Shown: piece by piece, positions 49,942 through 60,423 of the stretch
How positions within the stretch are numbered: position 1 is the first letter of the stretch
Layout: every line of letters starts with the position of its first letter
Assembly (NCBI RefSeq): GCF_000092645.1
Contig: NC_014165.1
Span: 3,534,001 to 3,598,000, forward strand
Length of the DNA: 64,000 nt
Source of the DNA: Thermobispora bispora DSM 43833
GTDB taxonomy: Bacteria > Actinomycetota > Actinomycetes > Streptosporangiales > Streptosporangiaceae
Direction: 5' to 3'
Made by a program: the position numbers and the translations under genes
Notes under the pieces: generated by a model
Told to the model about the DNA's origin: nothing
What the model saw: the letters and a program-made list of their open reading frames with translations, nothing else
The model's database searches: none

Positions 49942-52722
49942 TCACTTGGCGACCTCCTCCTGGGCCTGGATCGAGGCGAGCGTGCTCACCAGCACGCCCG
50001 CCAGGGCAACGTACGCTCTGCGGCCGCTCATGCGCAGGTGATCGAGATCGACCGGGCCGGGCCGGCCAGGGGCGAGCGCGTCCTCCCAGGGCACCCGGAC
50101 GATCGCCCGGCATCGGCCGCTCGCCACCGCCTCCGCCTGCTCGACGTCGGCGAGGCTGCGCCGGCTCACCCCGTTGACCACCAGCACCGCGCGGCGCCGC
50201 AGCTCCGCGCAGCCGTGCCCGTCGAGCCACTCGAAGGTCATCGCGACCGCGTTCGCCGCGTCCTCGCTCGCCGGGGCGACCAGCACGAGCTGGTCGACGT
50301 ACGGCAGGAGCCGCCCGGCGACCGCGGCCGCCGGGTCGATCACGGTGATCCGGTAGTGCCGGTCGAGCACGGCGAGCGTGCGCCGCCAGTCGGCGAGGAA
50401 GGAGAGGTCGGCGAGGCGCTGCGGCGCGTGCACGTCCGGGTCGGCGCCCACCACCTCCAGCCCGGACTCGCACCGGCTGGTGAACGCCCGGATGCCGAGG
50501 TAGCCGGTGACCGTCTCCGAGCTCTTCAGCAGGGAGGTGAGCGTCTCCGGCGACTCGGCCGCGATCTTGCTGGTGAGCGTCTCCTCACCGCTGTTCGCGT
50601 CGAGGGCGACCACCCGGTCGTCGCGGTAGCGGGCGAGCGTGTGCCCGAGCATGAGCGCGGTGGTCGTCTGCCCGGCGCCTCCCGCGCAGCCCAGCACCAT
50701 GATCCGCCGGCTCTCGGTGAGCGGGGTGCGGGCCCGCTCGATGTCGAGCTCCATCGTGTCGGTACGGCTCCCGCCCACGACCACCTGGGCGAGCCGCCGC
50801 CAGCCGCCCGAGGAGCCGCGCCCCACGACCGCCTCCACCCGGCGGAGCCGGACCGGCTCCTCGGCGGAGCCCCGGCCCTGGGCGACCAGGCCCGGCGGGC
50901 CGCCGGGCGTGACGGGGTCGGTGACCGCCCGGATCGTCACCCCGGGTGCGGGCTCCCGGGGTTCAGCGGAGCCGGGGCCGCGGTGCGGAGCGGTGCCGGA
51001 GGCCGGGCGGCGGGCCGGGGAGTCCTGCGGCCCGAGCGGGCGCGGCCGGCCCTGCCGCTCCTGTGCCCCGGGGCGGGGCGCAGGCGGCGGGTAGGGCCGG
51101 GGCGGGCGGCCCTTCCGGTGCTGCTCCCAGGCCTTCCTCCGCCACTCGGCCGCGTCGTCGCCCGCGTCCTGGGCGGCGGTGTCCTCCGGTTCCGGCCGGG
51201 CGGGATCGGTGGGCTCGGGATCGGACCGGGCGGCCGGTTCGGCGGGCCGGGCCCGCTCCGCCTCGGGGCGGGCATCGGCCCGGTGGGGCCGCTCGCCGTC
51301 GCCGGGGTGGGCCTGCTCGTCGCCGTGGCGCGCGTCATCGCGGTGGGCCGGCTCGCCGCCGGGGCGGGTGTGCTCGTCCCCGCGGGCCGTCTCGCCGCGC
51401 CGCTCCTCGGCGGGACCGGGCGTGCTCCCGAGATCCGCCCGGTCGTCCGCGGTGCTCGCGGCGCGGAGCGGGATGACCGTCCGCTCGGCATCCCTTGGCG
51501 CTGGGTCCGATGCCGTCGGTGCGGGGTGCGGGGCCGGCTCCGCGTCGGCGGCGCCGGTCCGGTGGGTCCGCTCCCGGCCTGCCTTCCCCCGCGGGGATTC
51601 GGCGCTCGCGGCCAGCCTGCGCAGCCGGCGGATGGTCTCGGCGCCCAGGAACGCGGCCTTCCGGCTCGGGACGTCCTCGTCCGGGGAGCTCGGCGCGTCC
51701 TCGTCCGGGGAGCTCGGCGCGTCCTCGTCCGGGGAGCTCGGCGCGTCCTCGGCCACGGACGGCGCCGGCGGTGGCGCGGGCTCGGCGGCCTCCGCATGCG
51801 CCCGTGCCGGAGACGGGGCGGCCGGCTCCACCGGTGCGGGGGCCTGCTCCGCCTGAGGCGGCGCCGCGACCTCGGCCGGTCCGGTGTCCGGAGCCCGGGA
51901 GGAGAGCGCGGCCGCTGCGGCGTCCGTCCGCGCCTCCGCGGGAGCCCCGGCCGCATCGCCGGCCGGCGCGGTGGCCTGCCGAGCCAAGGCGACGACGGCG
52001 GGCCGGGTGGCGCCCGTCTCCACCGGCTCCGCAGCCCCGGCCTCCCGCTCCTCCGGCGCGGAGGGCTCTCCCGAGCGGGACGGTGACGCCACCGGGAGCG
52101 GCAGCGGCGGGGCCGCGTCCGCGGTCCGCCCGGCCGCCCGGCGCGGGGCCGGCCGGACGTCCGCCACCGTCGCCTGCTCTTCGGCGGTCCGGTCACCGGC
52201 CGCCCGGTGCGGGGCGTCCCCGGCGTGCCGTACCTGGTCCACGGTGACGGGCTCGGCGAGCGGTACGGCCGCGGCGCCCTGGAGGAGCGCCCGCGCGGGC
52301 AGGGCGTCGCGCCGGAGCAGCGGGGCCCGCACGGCGCCCCGGGCCGCGACCTGGGCGCGGGAGCGCCAGACCCGCACGGTGAACGCGATCTCGTCGGGCT
52401 CCCGCTTCGGGGCCATCCGGCACCACGTCCGAGGCTCCACCAGGTAGCGGAGCTGGGACTGGAGCAGCTCGGTCAGGCGCTTGCTCTCGATCACCGGCCG
52501 GGTGGAGAGCCAGGTCAGGACGCCGGGCGGCACCAGGTACACCACGTGCCACGGCGCGTCGAACGGCAGCCCGACCAGCCAGAGGAGGAGCCACCAGGGG
52601 ACCGAGACACCCACGAACACCCCGATCCAGACGATCGGAAGCGGCATGGGGAGCCGGAGGTCGTACAGCTTGTACAGCCGCTTCTCGATCCGCCAGATGT
52701 TGGTGTACGTAGGTAGGTCCAC
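49942..52722 (-). CDS. TcpE-like membrane domain fused to a MinD-like ATPase domain by a long disordered linker
   Basis: The 926-residue protein starts with a TcpE-like segment of two helices (about residues 28-75, LPIVWIGVFVGVSVPWWLLL). Residues about 120-640 are Pro/Ala/Glu/Arg-rich and include three tandem DAPSSPDE units. Residues about 665-926 form a MinD/ParA-like domain with MVLGCAGGAGQTTTALMLGH, DANSGEETLTSK and YRITVIDPAAAVAGRLLPYV. The P-loop reads GAGQTT, with Gln in place of the catalytic Lys, so ATPase activity is doubtful. The GTG follows GGAGGGGAGAG. The DNA encoding the tandem units is at 51671-51742. Confidence 0.75.
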   Translation of the reverse strand: MDLPTYTNIWRIEKRLYKLYDLRLPMPLPIVWIGVFVGVSVPWWLLLWLVGLPFDAPWHVVYLVPPGVLTWLSTRPVIESKRLTELLQSQLRYLVEPRTWCRMAPKREPDEIAFTVRVWRSRAQVAARGAVRAPLLRRDALPARALLQGAAAVPLAEPVTVDQVRHAGDAPHRAAGDRTAEEQATVADVRPAPRRAAGRTADAAPPLPLPVASPSRSGEPSAPEEREAGAAEPVETGATRPAVVALARQATAPAGDAAGAPAEARTDAAAAALSSRAPDTGPAEVAAPPQAEQAPAPVEPAAPSPARAHAEAAEPAPPPAPSVAEDAPSSPDEDAPSSPDEDAPSSPDEDVPSRKAAFLGAETIRRLRRLAASAESPRGKAGRERTHRTGAADAEPAPHPAPTASDPAPRDAERTVIPLRAASTADDRADLGSTPGPAEERRGETARGDEHTRPGGEPAHRDDARHGDEQAHPGDGERPHRADARPEAERARPAEPAARSDPEPTDPARPEPEDTAAQDAGDDAAEWRRKAWEQHRKGRPPRPYPPPAPRPGAQERQGRPRPLGPQDSPARRPASGTAPHRGPGSAEPREPAPGVTIRAVTDPVTPGGPPGLVAQGRGSAEEPVRLRRVEAVVGRGSSGGWRRLAQVVVGGSRTDTMELDIERARTPLTESRRIMVLGCAGGAGQTTTALMLGHTLARYRDDRVVALDANSGEETLTSKIAAESPETLTSLLKSSETVTGYLGIRAFTSRCESGLEVVGADPDVHAPQRLADLSFLADWRRTLAVLDRHYRITVIDPAAAVAGRLLPYVDQLVLVAPASEDAANAVAMTFEWLDGHGCAELRRRAVLVVNGVSRRSLADVEQAEAVASGRCRAIVRVPWEDALAPGRPGPVDLDHLRMSGRRAYVALAGVLVSTLASIQAQEEVAK
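51671..51742. repeat. Three 24-bp tandem repeats inside the TcpE-MinD linker
   Basis: The unit GCGTCCTCGTCCGGGGAGCT plus CGGC occurs three times head to tail (51671, 51695, 51719) with a partial fourth at 51743. In the minus-strand reading frame it encodes DAPSSPDE repeats. The near-identity between units points to recent slippage. Confidence 0.9.
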
Positions 52723-52743
52723 CCGACTCTCCCCTCCGCGTGA

Positions 52744-53034
52744 TCACTTGATGCCCAGCGCGGTCGCGATGGCCTTCGCCGTCACCTCGATGATGTTCGG
52801 CACGTAAAAGATCACGCCGATCCCGATCGCGAGCAGGATGAACTGCACGAACTTCGTGATCTCGCGGGTGAAGAGGAAGAAGATGGCCACCACGGAGACG
52901 ACGGCGAGGAAGAGCGGGGCGAAGAACCTCCGCAGGAAGTCGGCGAGGCCCTCGGTGTCGATACCGGGGGTCGGCGGGGGTGACGTGGGCGCGGCCAGGT
53001 CAATGAGGCCGTCCACCAGCGTTTGCAGAATCAA
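52744..53034 (-). CDS. Small two-helix membrane protein, VirB2/TcpD-like position
   Basis: A 96-residue protein with a helix-rich C-terminal part: FFAPLFLAVVSVVAIFFLF and FVQFILLAIGIGVIFYVPNI, preceded by a Pro/Ser/Thr-rich N-terminus. The size and place between TcpC and TcpE suggest a small channel or pilin-like subunit. TTG start with GGGAGGG 7 bases upstream. Assignment is by context. Confidence 0.6.
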   Translation of the reverse strand: MILQTLVDGLIDLAAPTSPPPTPGIDTEGLADFLRRFFAPLFLAVVSVVAIFFLFTREITKFVQFILLAIGIGVIFYVPNIIEVTAKAIATALGIK

Positions 53035-53084
53035 TTCTCGCCCTCCCGGGGGAGTGGAACAGCGATGTCATGATCGAGCATGCG

Positions 53085-54104
53085 CTACCCCGCGGACCGA
53101 TGCGCACCTTGGATGTCCTTGACGAACCACTTGCCACCCTGCTTCTCCATGGTGAGCCGGTAGGCCTGCTCCAGGCTCGCGGGCTCCGTGACCGGGTCGC
53201 CGGGGGTGGCGCTCGGGGCGGGCGTCGCCTGCGACTCGACGGCCCACACGACGACGGCGGTGACCACCCTGCTGTCCTCCGGGCCGGGCGGCACGATGAC
53301 GTCCTTGAGCTGGGCGAGCGTGATCCCGCCGCCGAACCCCTCGATCGGGGCCCCGTTCACCACGTACCGCTGAAGGTCGACCTGGTCGCCTGCGGCGTAC
53401 GCCTTGAAGAACCCCTCGAGCTGCGGGCGGAGCTCCGCCTCGGCGGCCGAGTCGCGGTCCGGCTCCGGGAGCTGCGGCAGCCCCGCCGGGCCCGAGGCCG
53501 GGAGCATCGCCGGCCGGCCCGAGACCACGAACCTGCCCCCGTCGTGGTAGATCGGCACGGAGAGCAGGCCCCGGGTGCCGCCCGACTGGTACATCACGGT
53601 CACCCGGGCGTTGTTGGCGTCGGTCACCTCGATGCCGGCGAACTGGAGGGCGCCCGCCGACATCCGCCCGTACCCGTTCCAGCCGAACTGGGCGTCCGCG
53701 CCTTCGGGGAGGAACGGCCGCAGCCGCTCCGCGCGCTGCTGCGGGTTGGCCGCGTCGTAGTTGAGGTAGACCGCGGCGAACTGAATGGCGAACGCCGCCC
53801 CCTGGGTGACCGGGAACCCGAGATCGCTCGGCGTGGCCGAGGTCGCGGGAGCCCCGGCGTCCCCGCGCATCCGCTCGAACGGCGCCCGCACCCCGTTGAC
53901 GACGATCACTATGATCAGGGCCCACAGGATGGCGCGGCCGATCCAGACCAGCCAGCGCCCTCCACCGCCGCTCCAACCGCCGGCGCGCCGGAACGAGGCG
54001 CCGTGCGCGGCGTCCCCCCGATCAGCGGCGTCGGGAGGATACGACTCGGGGTCGCCAGCGATCCGCCGCGGATTCTGCTGGACCGTTGACCTGCGAGTCA
54101 TCAC
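53085..54104 (-). CDS. TcpC-family conjugation protein
   Basis: A 339-residue protein with an N-terminal basic/disordered stretch, one membrane helix (about residues 50-72, LVWIGRAILWALIIVIVVNG) and two tandem NTF2-like domains (residues about 95-200 and 215-335; QGAAFAIQFAAVYLNYDAAN and RPQLEGFFKAYAAGDQVDLQ). TcpC forms the membrane scaffold in Clostridium Tcp-type transfer and related Tn916 systems. It is the first gene of the minus-strand cluster; GTG at 54104 (ATG at 54101). Confidence 0.8.
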   Translation of the reverse strand: MMTRRSTVQQNPRRIAGDPESYPPDAADRGDAAHGASFRRAGGWSGGGGRWLVWIGRAILWALIIVIVVNGVRAPFERMRGDAGAPATSATPSDLGFPVTQGAAFAIQFAAVYLNYDAANPQQRAERLRPFLPEGADAQFGWNGYGRMSAGALQFAGIEVTDANNARVTVMYQSGGTRGLLSVPIYHDGGRFVVSGRPAMLPASGPAGLPQLPEPDRDSAAEAELRPQLEGFFKAYAAGDQVDLQRYVVNGAPIEGFGGGITLAQLKDVIVPPGPEDSRVVTAVVVWAVESQATPAPSATPGDPVTEPASLEQAYRLTMEKQGGKWFVKDIQGAHRSAG

Positions 54105-55885
54105 GCCTCCGCTCGCGCCTTTCCCCCTTGCCGGCGCGGTGTCTCACTCTCGATCCGGTTAGCCGTATCGAATTATTCACTCTAGCCGTCTGGTCAATTC
54201 TTCCAGGTAAGCCACGCCCATGGTGCAAGCATCGCCGTGAGCGAGCAAACCAGGTCTAGATGCCGTTGAGACGGCCCACTCCTATCCACTCCGGCGGAAA
54301 AGCGCGTTGCGCCTGGCCAGGGCGTTCTCGGATTACCCCACCGCCATGTATTGCTATCCCGGCGTTCCGTCCGGGTGCCGTACGGGCGGCGCGCGCCATC
54401 CCTGCTGCAGGCTCCTCGGGTGCGCGACCTGCGGCGTTCGCCCTGATGGGCCGCCTCTGATGCCGCGCCGTGGCGCTCCCCGTCACCGGGCCGTGCCGCC
54501 GTCCGCCGCGCGGGCGTCCGGTACGGCGATGCCGTACGGCCCGGCACGGGAGCGCGGTGTACCGCGGGCCGGCACGGCCGGGCCTCCGGTGGGCGCGGTC
54601 TCCTCGGCCATGCCTCCGGCGCCCGTCCCGGTGGGCGGCCTGGTGCCCGGCCGTACGCGCCCGGCGAGCCGTACCGCCGCGCCGCGCGAGGCGGCAGCGC
54701 GATCGCAGTGCGCGGCCTGCATCAGGGCCACCGGCGACCGGGCATCACCACCCGCCCGGGACGGCCACACCACTGAAGACACCTTTCATCCCCTATCGGG
54801 TTTCCCACGGTTTCCGCGAGGGTTCTTTCCCAGGAAATGGCCGTTCAATTGCGGTTTAATCAGCCCAGAGACGGGGGAATGGCGCGAAGGGTGATATCCC
54901 AGTGACCCGATAACCGGTTCCATCGGCCGGCGCTCCGGTAATCGCCCGCTCACGGTTCCGTGCCGGCACGTGCACCGCATGCCGGTCATCCGGTATTCGC
55001 GCTTTTCTTCCCGGCCGGATCGGCCCGCCGCCGAGCCCGCCACGGCGTGCATGTTTCCGCGAGGCGTATCGCACGCGGCGCGCCGAATGGCCGGGATCAG
55101 GCGGAAAGGACGAGGTGAGGGCGGTGGCCCCCGGGGAGAGACCGGCCACCGCGGGAGCCCGCGGACCGGCCCGCGGCTCATCCGGGCGCGCGAGGGGTGC
55201 TCGCGCTGACGGCACGGCGCCGTCCGCGGCCGGCCCATCGGGGCGCGCGAGGGTTGCACCGGGCATACCGCCGAGGAGCGCTCGCGCATCACCCGGAGCT
55301 CCACGACGTGGTGGCGCACCACGTGAGCGCGATGACCGTGCCGGGTGAGCGTGATGACCGTGCCGGCCGCGGCCGCGCGCGGTCGGGCGCCCTCCGATCG
55401 GAGATGACGGGGCGGACGCGCACGCGGCCCCACGGCGGCGCCGCCCGCCCCTGACCTTTGCGGACGGCGCACCGGATGGCGGCACAGGGCACGGCCTCCG
55501 GCACGCGAGAGCCCGCGCGCAGCCACGGCATCGACCCCGTGCACAGCACGGCATCGACCGGCTCCGGCCGCGCAGAGAGGACGGCCGCATGCCGGCATCG
55601 CCCCGGCGGCCGGGACGTCCCGGGGATCCCGGTCCGGAGGACGGCTGCGGCCCAGCACGTGACCGCGGCGTCGTTCTGGCCGGTGGAGGCGCCGGGCCGG
55701 CCGGACGCCGGCGCCTTCGGCATCCCCGGCAGCACGGTGGACACGCAGTCCCAGCGGCTCGCGAGAAGACCCGAGACGCCCGGGCGATGATCATCCGCGA
55801 AAAGACCGCCGGAGGGACGGCAGCCGGGGGCGAGCCCGTCAGGCCGCGCGACCGCTCAGAGGTGACCGCTCAGCGGTGCGAGCGC
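54105..55885. other. 1.78-kb gap without convincing genes
   Basis: The stretch 54150-54270 is AT-rich compared with the rest and is the likely promoter region of the TcpC operon. From 54270 to 55885 the sequence is GC-rich. Open frames here have unusual composition (many Pro, Arg, Cys) and no recognisable domain. Short repeated words occur, for example GGGCGCGCGAGG at 55187 and 55245. I found no RNA gene or terminator of note. Confidence 0.5.
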
Positions 55886-56974
<1,089 letters not shown>

Positions 56975-57176
56975 GTAGGCCGAGTCTACGGGCTGCCGAG
57001 CGCATGCCGGACCACGGCCACCCGCCGGCGGGCCCCGGACCGGCCGGAGCGGGCCCCTGATCCGGTACGGCACGGCCGCCCGGCGAGGGCATCGGCACCC
57101 GCGATCCTCGCCCGTACCGCGCCGCCTGCGCGCGCCTCCCGGCAGGGCCGCCGGTTGGCTGAAATCATACGAATCC

Positions 57177-58517
57177 GTGGACGTCATGGCTTTGCTGCTC
57201 GGGCTCGCCATCGGGCTCGCCGCCGGGCTGGTCATCGGCGCCGCGCTCGCCCGGGCGCGCACGGCCGGCGCGGCGGCCGAGGTCGCCGCCCGGATCGCGG
57301 AGGCGGAGGCGCGGCGGCGCGCCGCCGAGGAGAAGGCGGCCTACGTGGAGTCCCAGCTCACCGAGCGCTTCCAGGCGATCTCCGCCCAGGTGCTCGACGC
57401 GAGCAACCGGCGCTTCCTCGAGCTCGCCGAGAGCAGGCTGAACACCACGCGGGCGGAGGTGGCCGGGGACCTCGAGCAGCGCCGCCAGGCGGTCGAGACG
57501 CTGATCACCCCGATCAAGGAGACGCTCGCCAAGGTCGAGAGCCGGCTGCGGGAGAGCGAGGCCGGCGCCCGGGCGGCGCGCGCCGAGCTGACCACGCAGA
57601 TCGAGCTCGTCCGGCGCAGCTCGGAGGAGCTCAAGGCCCAGACGGCCGCGCTGGTCCGGGCGTTGCAGCGGCCCGAGGCGCGCGGCCGGTGGGGCGAGCT
57701 CCAGCTCCGCCGGGTGGCGGAGCTCGCCGGGATGGCCCGGTTCTGCGACTTCGACGAGCAGGCCGGCGCGGCCACCGGGGACGGTGCGGTCCGCCCGGAC
57801 ATGGTGGTACGGCTCAGCGGCGGCAAGAACATCGTCGTCGACGCGAAGGTCCCGCTCAGCGCCTACCTGGAGGCGGCCCAGGCCGCCGACCCGGACGTGG
57901 CCGCCGCCCGGCTCGACGCGCACGCCCGCCACCTGCGCGAGCACGTCGACCGGCTCGCCGCCAAGGCGTACTGGCAGGCGTTCGACCCGGCGCCGGAGTT
58001 CGTGGTGCTGTTCATCCCCGGGGAGGCCTTCCTCGCCCCCGCGCTGGAGCGCGACCCCGAGCTGCTCGAGTACGCCATGCGCAAGCGGGTGCACATCGCC
58101 ACCCCCACCACGCTGATCACGATGCTGCGCACCGCCCAGTACGCCTGGCAGCAGGAGGCGATCAGCGAGCACGCCAAGACGGTCCTCCGGCTCGGCAAGG
58201 AGCTGTACGAGCGGCTCGGCCGGCTCGCCCGGCACCTCGACGAGCTCGGCAGGGCGCTGGGGCGGGCGGTGACCGCGTACAACCGGACGGTCGGGTCGCT
58301 GGAGAGCCGGTTACTGGTGAGCGCGCGGCGGCTGCACGAGCTCGGGCTCACCGACGGCCCGCTCGAGGCGCCGGCCCAGGTGGACCAGGCGCCGCGGCAG
58401 GTCGTGCCCCCCGAGGCCGGCGACGCCGCGCTACCCGCGCTTGACGAAGGTGAAGAGAGCGTAATCTCCCCGCCCCTGTCCCGCCAGAACGGTAAATTGA
58501 CCCGCGACTCGGCCTAA
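57177..58517 (+). CDS. rmuC: DNA recombination protein RmuC
   Basis: The 446-residue protein has an N-terminal membrane helix (about residues 4-26), a long coiled coil (about 30-150) and an endonuclease-like core: RWGELQLRRVAELAGMARFC, VRPDMVVRLSGGKNIVVDAK (Asp and Lys of a PD-(D/E)xK-like site) and FVVLFIPGEAFLAPALERDP. RmuC limits recombination at repeated DNA. GTG start at 57177, divergent from ychF with a 202-bp promoter gap. Confidence 0.9.
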   Translation: MDVMALLLGLAIGLAAGLVIGAALARARTAGAAAEVAARIAEAEARRRAAEEKAAYVESQLTERFQAISAQVLDASNRRFLELAESRLNTTRAEVAGDLEQRRQAVETLITPIKETLAKVESRLRESEAGARAARAELTTQIELVRRSSEELKAQTAALVRALQRPEARGRWGELQLRRVAELAGMARFCDFDEQAGAATGDGAVRPDMVVRLSGGKNIVVDAKVPLSAYLEAAQAADPDVAAARLDAHARHLREHVDRLAAKAYWQAFDPAPEFVVLFIPGEAFLAPALERDPELLEYAMRKRVHIATPTTLITMLRTAQYAWQQEAISEHAKTVLRLGKELYERLGRLARHLDELGRALGRAVTAYNRTVGSLESRLLVSARRLHELGLTDGPLEAPAQVDQAPRQVVPPEAGDAALPALDEGEESVISPPLSRQNGKLTRDSA

Positions 58518-58526
58518 GGGGGCTCG

Positions 58527-59039
58527 ATGACAGGCACCGATCAGCCACGGCTCAGGCTCACGGCCCGCGGGGCGGTCGTCGTGCTCTTCATGATCTCGCT
58601 GCTCGGCCAGTTCCTCGCCCCCGGCCCGGTGTTCGTCATCGGCTGCGTCACCGTGGTGCTGCTGGTCCACCGCCGCGACCTGCTCGCGCTCGCGGTCACG
58701 CCCCCGCTGGTGTTCTTCTGCGCCGCCCTGTTCGTGGAGTTCATCCGGGCGCTCGGCTCGGGCTCGATGCTCCAGGCGCTCGGCCTCGGGCTGTTTACCA
58801 CGCTCTCCTCGGCCGCGCCCTGGCTCTTCCTCGGCTCGGCGCTCACCCTCGTCCTCGCCTGGCCGCGCGGTCTTCCGGCCAACGTGCGGGAGCTGCGCCG
58901 GGAGCTGAGCCGCGGCGCGAACCGGCCCGGGGCCGGGAAGCGGCGCGGGCCGCGCCGCCGGAACCGGCGGAGGGGTTTCGACCCGGAGCCCGAGGGCTAC
59001 TTCGAGCCGCGCCTGTACGGCAGGGCGATCGAGGACTGA
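58527..59039 (+). CDS. DUF6542-like membrane protein
   Basis: A 170-residue protein with three to four helices (about residues 15-35, 40-60, 62-82 and 95-115) and a highly basic C-terminal tail (GKRRGPRRRNRRRGFDPE). The ATG follows AAGGGGGCTCG, 9 bp after rmuC. Function unknown. The neighbourhood with ispH and ychF is conserved in actinobacteria. The 305-bp gap to ispH (59040-59344) shows no gene. Confidence 0.7.
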   Translation: MTGTDQPRLRLTARGAVVVLFMISLLGQFLAPGPVFVIGCVTVVLLVHRRDLLALAVTPPLVFFCAALFVEFIRALGSGSMLQALGLGLFTTLSSAAPWLFLGSALTLVLAWPRGLPANVRELRRELSRGANRPGAGKRRGPRRRNRRRGFDPEPEGYFEPRLYGRAIED

Positions 59040-59344
59040 GCGGGTCACGCCGGCCGGTCCGTGGGCCGTACGCGGCGCCGGCGATGCCGGCCATACATGG
59101 CACGGTCGCCGACGGCCGCAGACGGGTATGGCGGGCAGTCGTGCCGCTCGTACCGCGCCATGAGGCCGGCCGAAAACCGACTCCCCCACATCGGTCCGCG
59201 GCGGCCCGGAGGTCGGCACCGTCGATGGTGACCGGGAACGGCACCGTCCGATCCCGGCGCCCGCCGGGATGCCGACCGGCCGCCGGACTTCAGGTCGCCG
59301 ACCGGGATACCGCCGCCCGTCGGGGATCCGCGCGTCGCCGGCGC

Positions 59345-60316
59345 CTACTTGGCCACCGCGCGCAGGTCGCGGCGCAGCTCGTACGGGAGGGCGAAGCGCA
59401 TGTGCTCCTCGACCGCCTCGACCTCCTCGACGTCGGTGAAGCCGCTCTCGGCGAGCCGCTTGAGCACGCCCTGGACCAGCTCCTCGGGGACCGAGGCGCC
59501 GCTGGTGAGACCGACCGTGGTCACGCCCTCCAGCCACTCCTCGCGGATGTAGGAGGCGTCGTCGACGAGGTGGGCGGCCTTGGCCCCGTAGGCCTTGGCC
59601 ACCTCGACCAGGCGCTTGGAGTTGGAGGAGTTGGCGGAGCCCACCACGAGGACCAGCTCGCACTGCGGGGCGATCCGCTTGACCGCGGCCTGCCGGTTCG
59701 AGGTGGCGTAGCAGATGTCGTCGCTCGGCGGGTCGATCAGGTTCGGGAACCGCTCGCGGAGCCGGGCGACGGTCTCCTTGGTCTCGTCGACGGAGAGCGT
59801 GGTCTGGGAGAGCCAGACCACCTTGTCCGGGTTGCGGACCTGGACCTTGTCCACGCCGTCGAGCCCGTCCACGAGCCGGATGTGGTCCGGGGCCTCACCC
59901 GTGGTGCCCTCGACCTCCTCATGGCCGGCGTGGCCGATGAGCAGGATGTCGTAGTCCTTCGCCGCGAACCGCTTGGCCTCGTTGTGGACCTTGGTGACGA
60001 GCGGGCACGTGGCGTCGATCGTCTTCAGCCCGCGCGCGGCGGCCTCCTGGTGGACGGTGGGCGCCACCCCGTGGGCCGAGAAGATCACGATGGCGCCGTC
60101 GGGGACCTCGTCGAGCTCGTCGACGAAGATGGCGCCCCGCTCCTCGAGACGCTTCACCACGTGGGTGTTGTGCACGATCTGCTTGCGCACGTAGATGGGG
60201 GCGCCGTAGCGGTCGAGGGCCAGTTCGACCGTCTGCACCGCCCGATCCACCCCGGCGCAGTACCCCCGCGGCTTGGCGAGGAGGACACGGCGGGGTGCGG
60301 GGCTCGGTGACTCCAT
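59345..60316 (-). CDS. ispH: 4-hydroxy-3-methylbut-2-enyl diphosphate reductase
   Basis: The 323-residue enzyme makes IPP and DMAPP in the MEP isoprenoid pathway with a 4Fe-4S cluster. The three Cys ligands lie in [13 protein letters not shown] (Cys20), [15 protein letters not shown] and [15 protein letters not shown]. The E-containing [12 protein letters not shown] loop and [11 protein letters not shown] match the family. ATG at 60316 is preceded by AGGACC; upstream in-frame residues look non-conserved. It is divergent from the lipid-droplet-type gene. Confidence 0.94.
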   Translation of the reverse strand: MESPSPAPRRVLLAKPRGYCAGVDRAVQTVELALDRYGAPIYVRKQIVHNTHVVKRLEERGAIFVDELDEVPDGAIVIFSAHGVAPTVHQEAAARGLKTIDATCPLVTKVHNEAKRFAAKDYDILLIGHAGHEEVEGTTGEAPDHIRLVDGLDGVDKVQVRNPDKVVWLSQTTLSVDETKETVARLRERFPNLIDPPSDDICYATSNRQAAVKRIAPQCELVLVVGSANSSNSKRLVEVAKAYGAKAAHLVDDASYIREEWLEGVTTVGLTSGASVPEELVQGVLKRLAESGFTDVEEVEAVEEHMRFALPYELRRDLRAVAK

Positions 60317-60423
60317 GGTCCTAATGGTATGGGTTCCTATGCTATGGGGAGCGTCACCCGCCTCTTGACCATGGTCTTGCGACACTGGATGTGCGAAACC
60401 GATCTTCTGCCCCAGGAGCCGCG

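Noticed and set aside
51671-51742. Tandem direct repeats considered as a CRISPR-like or iteron array
   Set aside because: Repeats are head to tail without spacers, in frame with a coding linker.
54307-54894. Cys- and Pro-rich plus-strand frame in the large gap
   Set aside because: Odd amino-acid composition, no domain, no neighbour logic.
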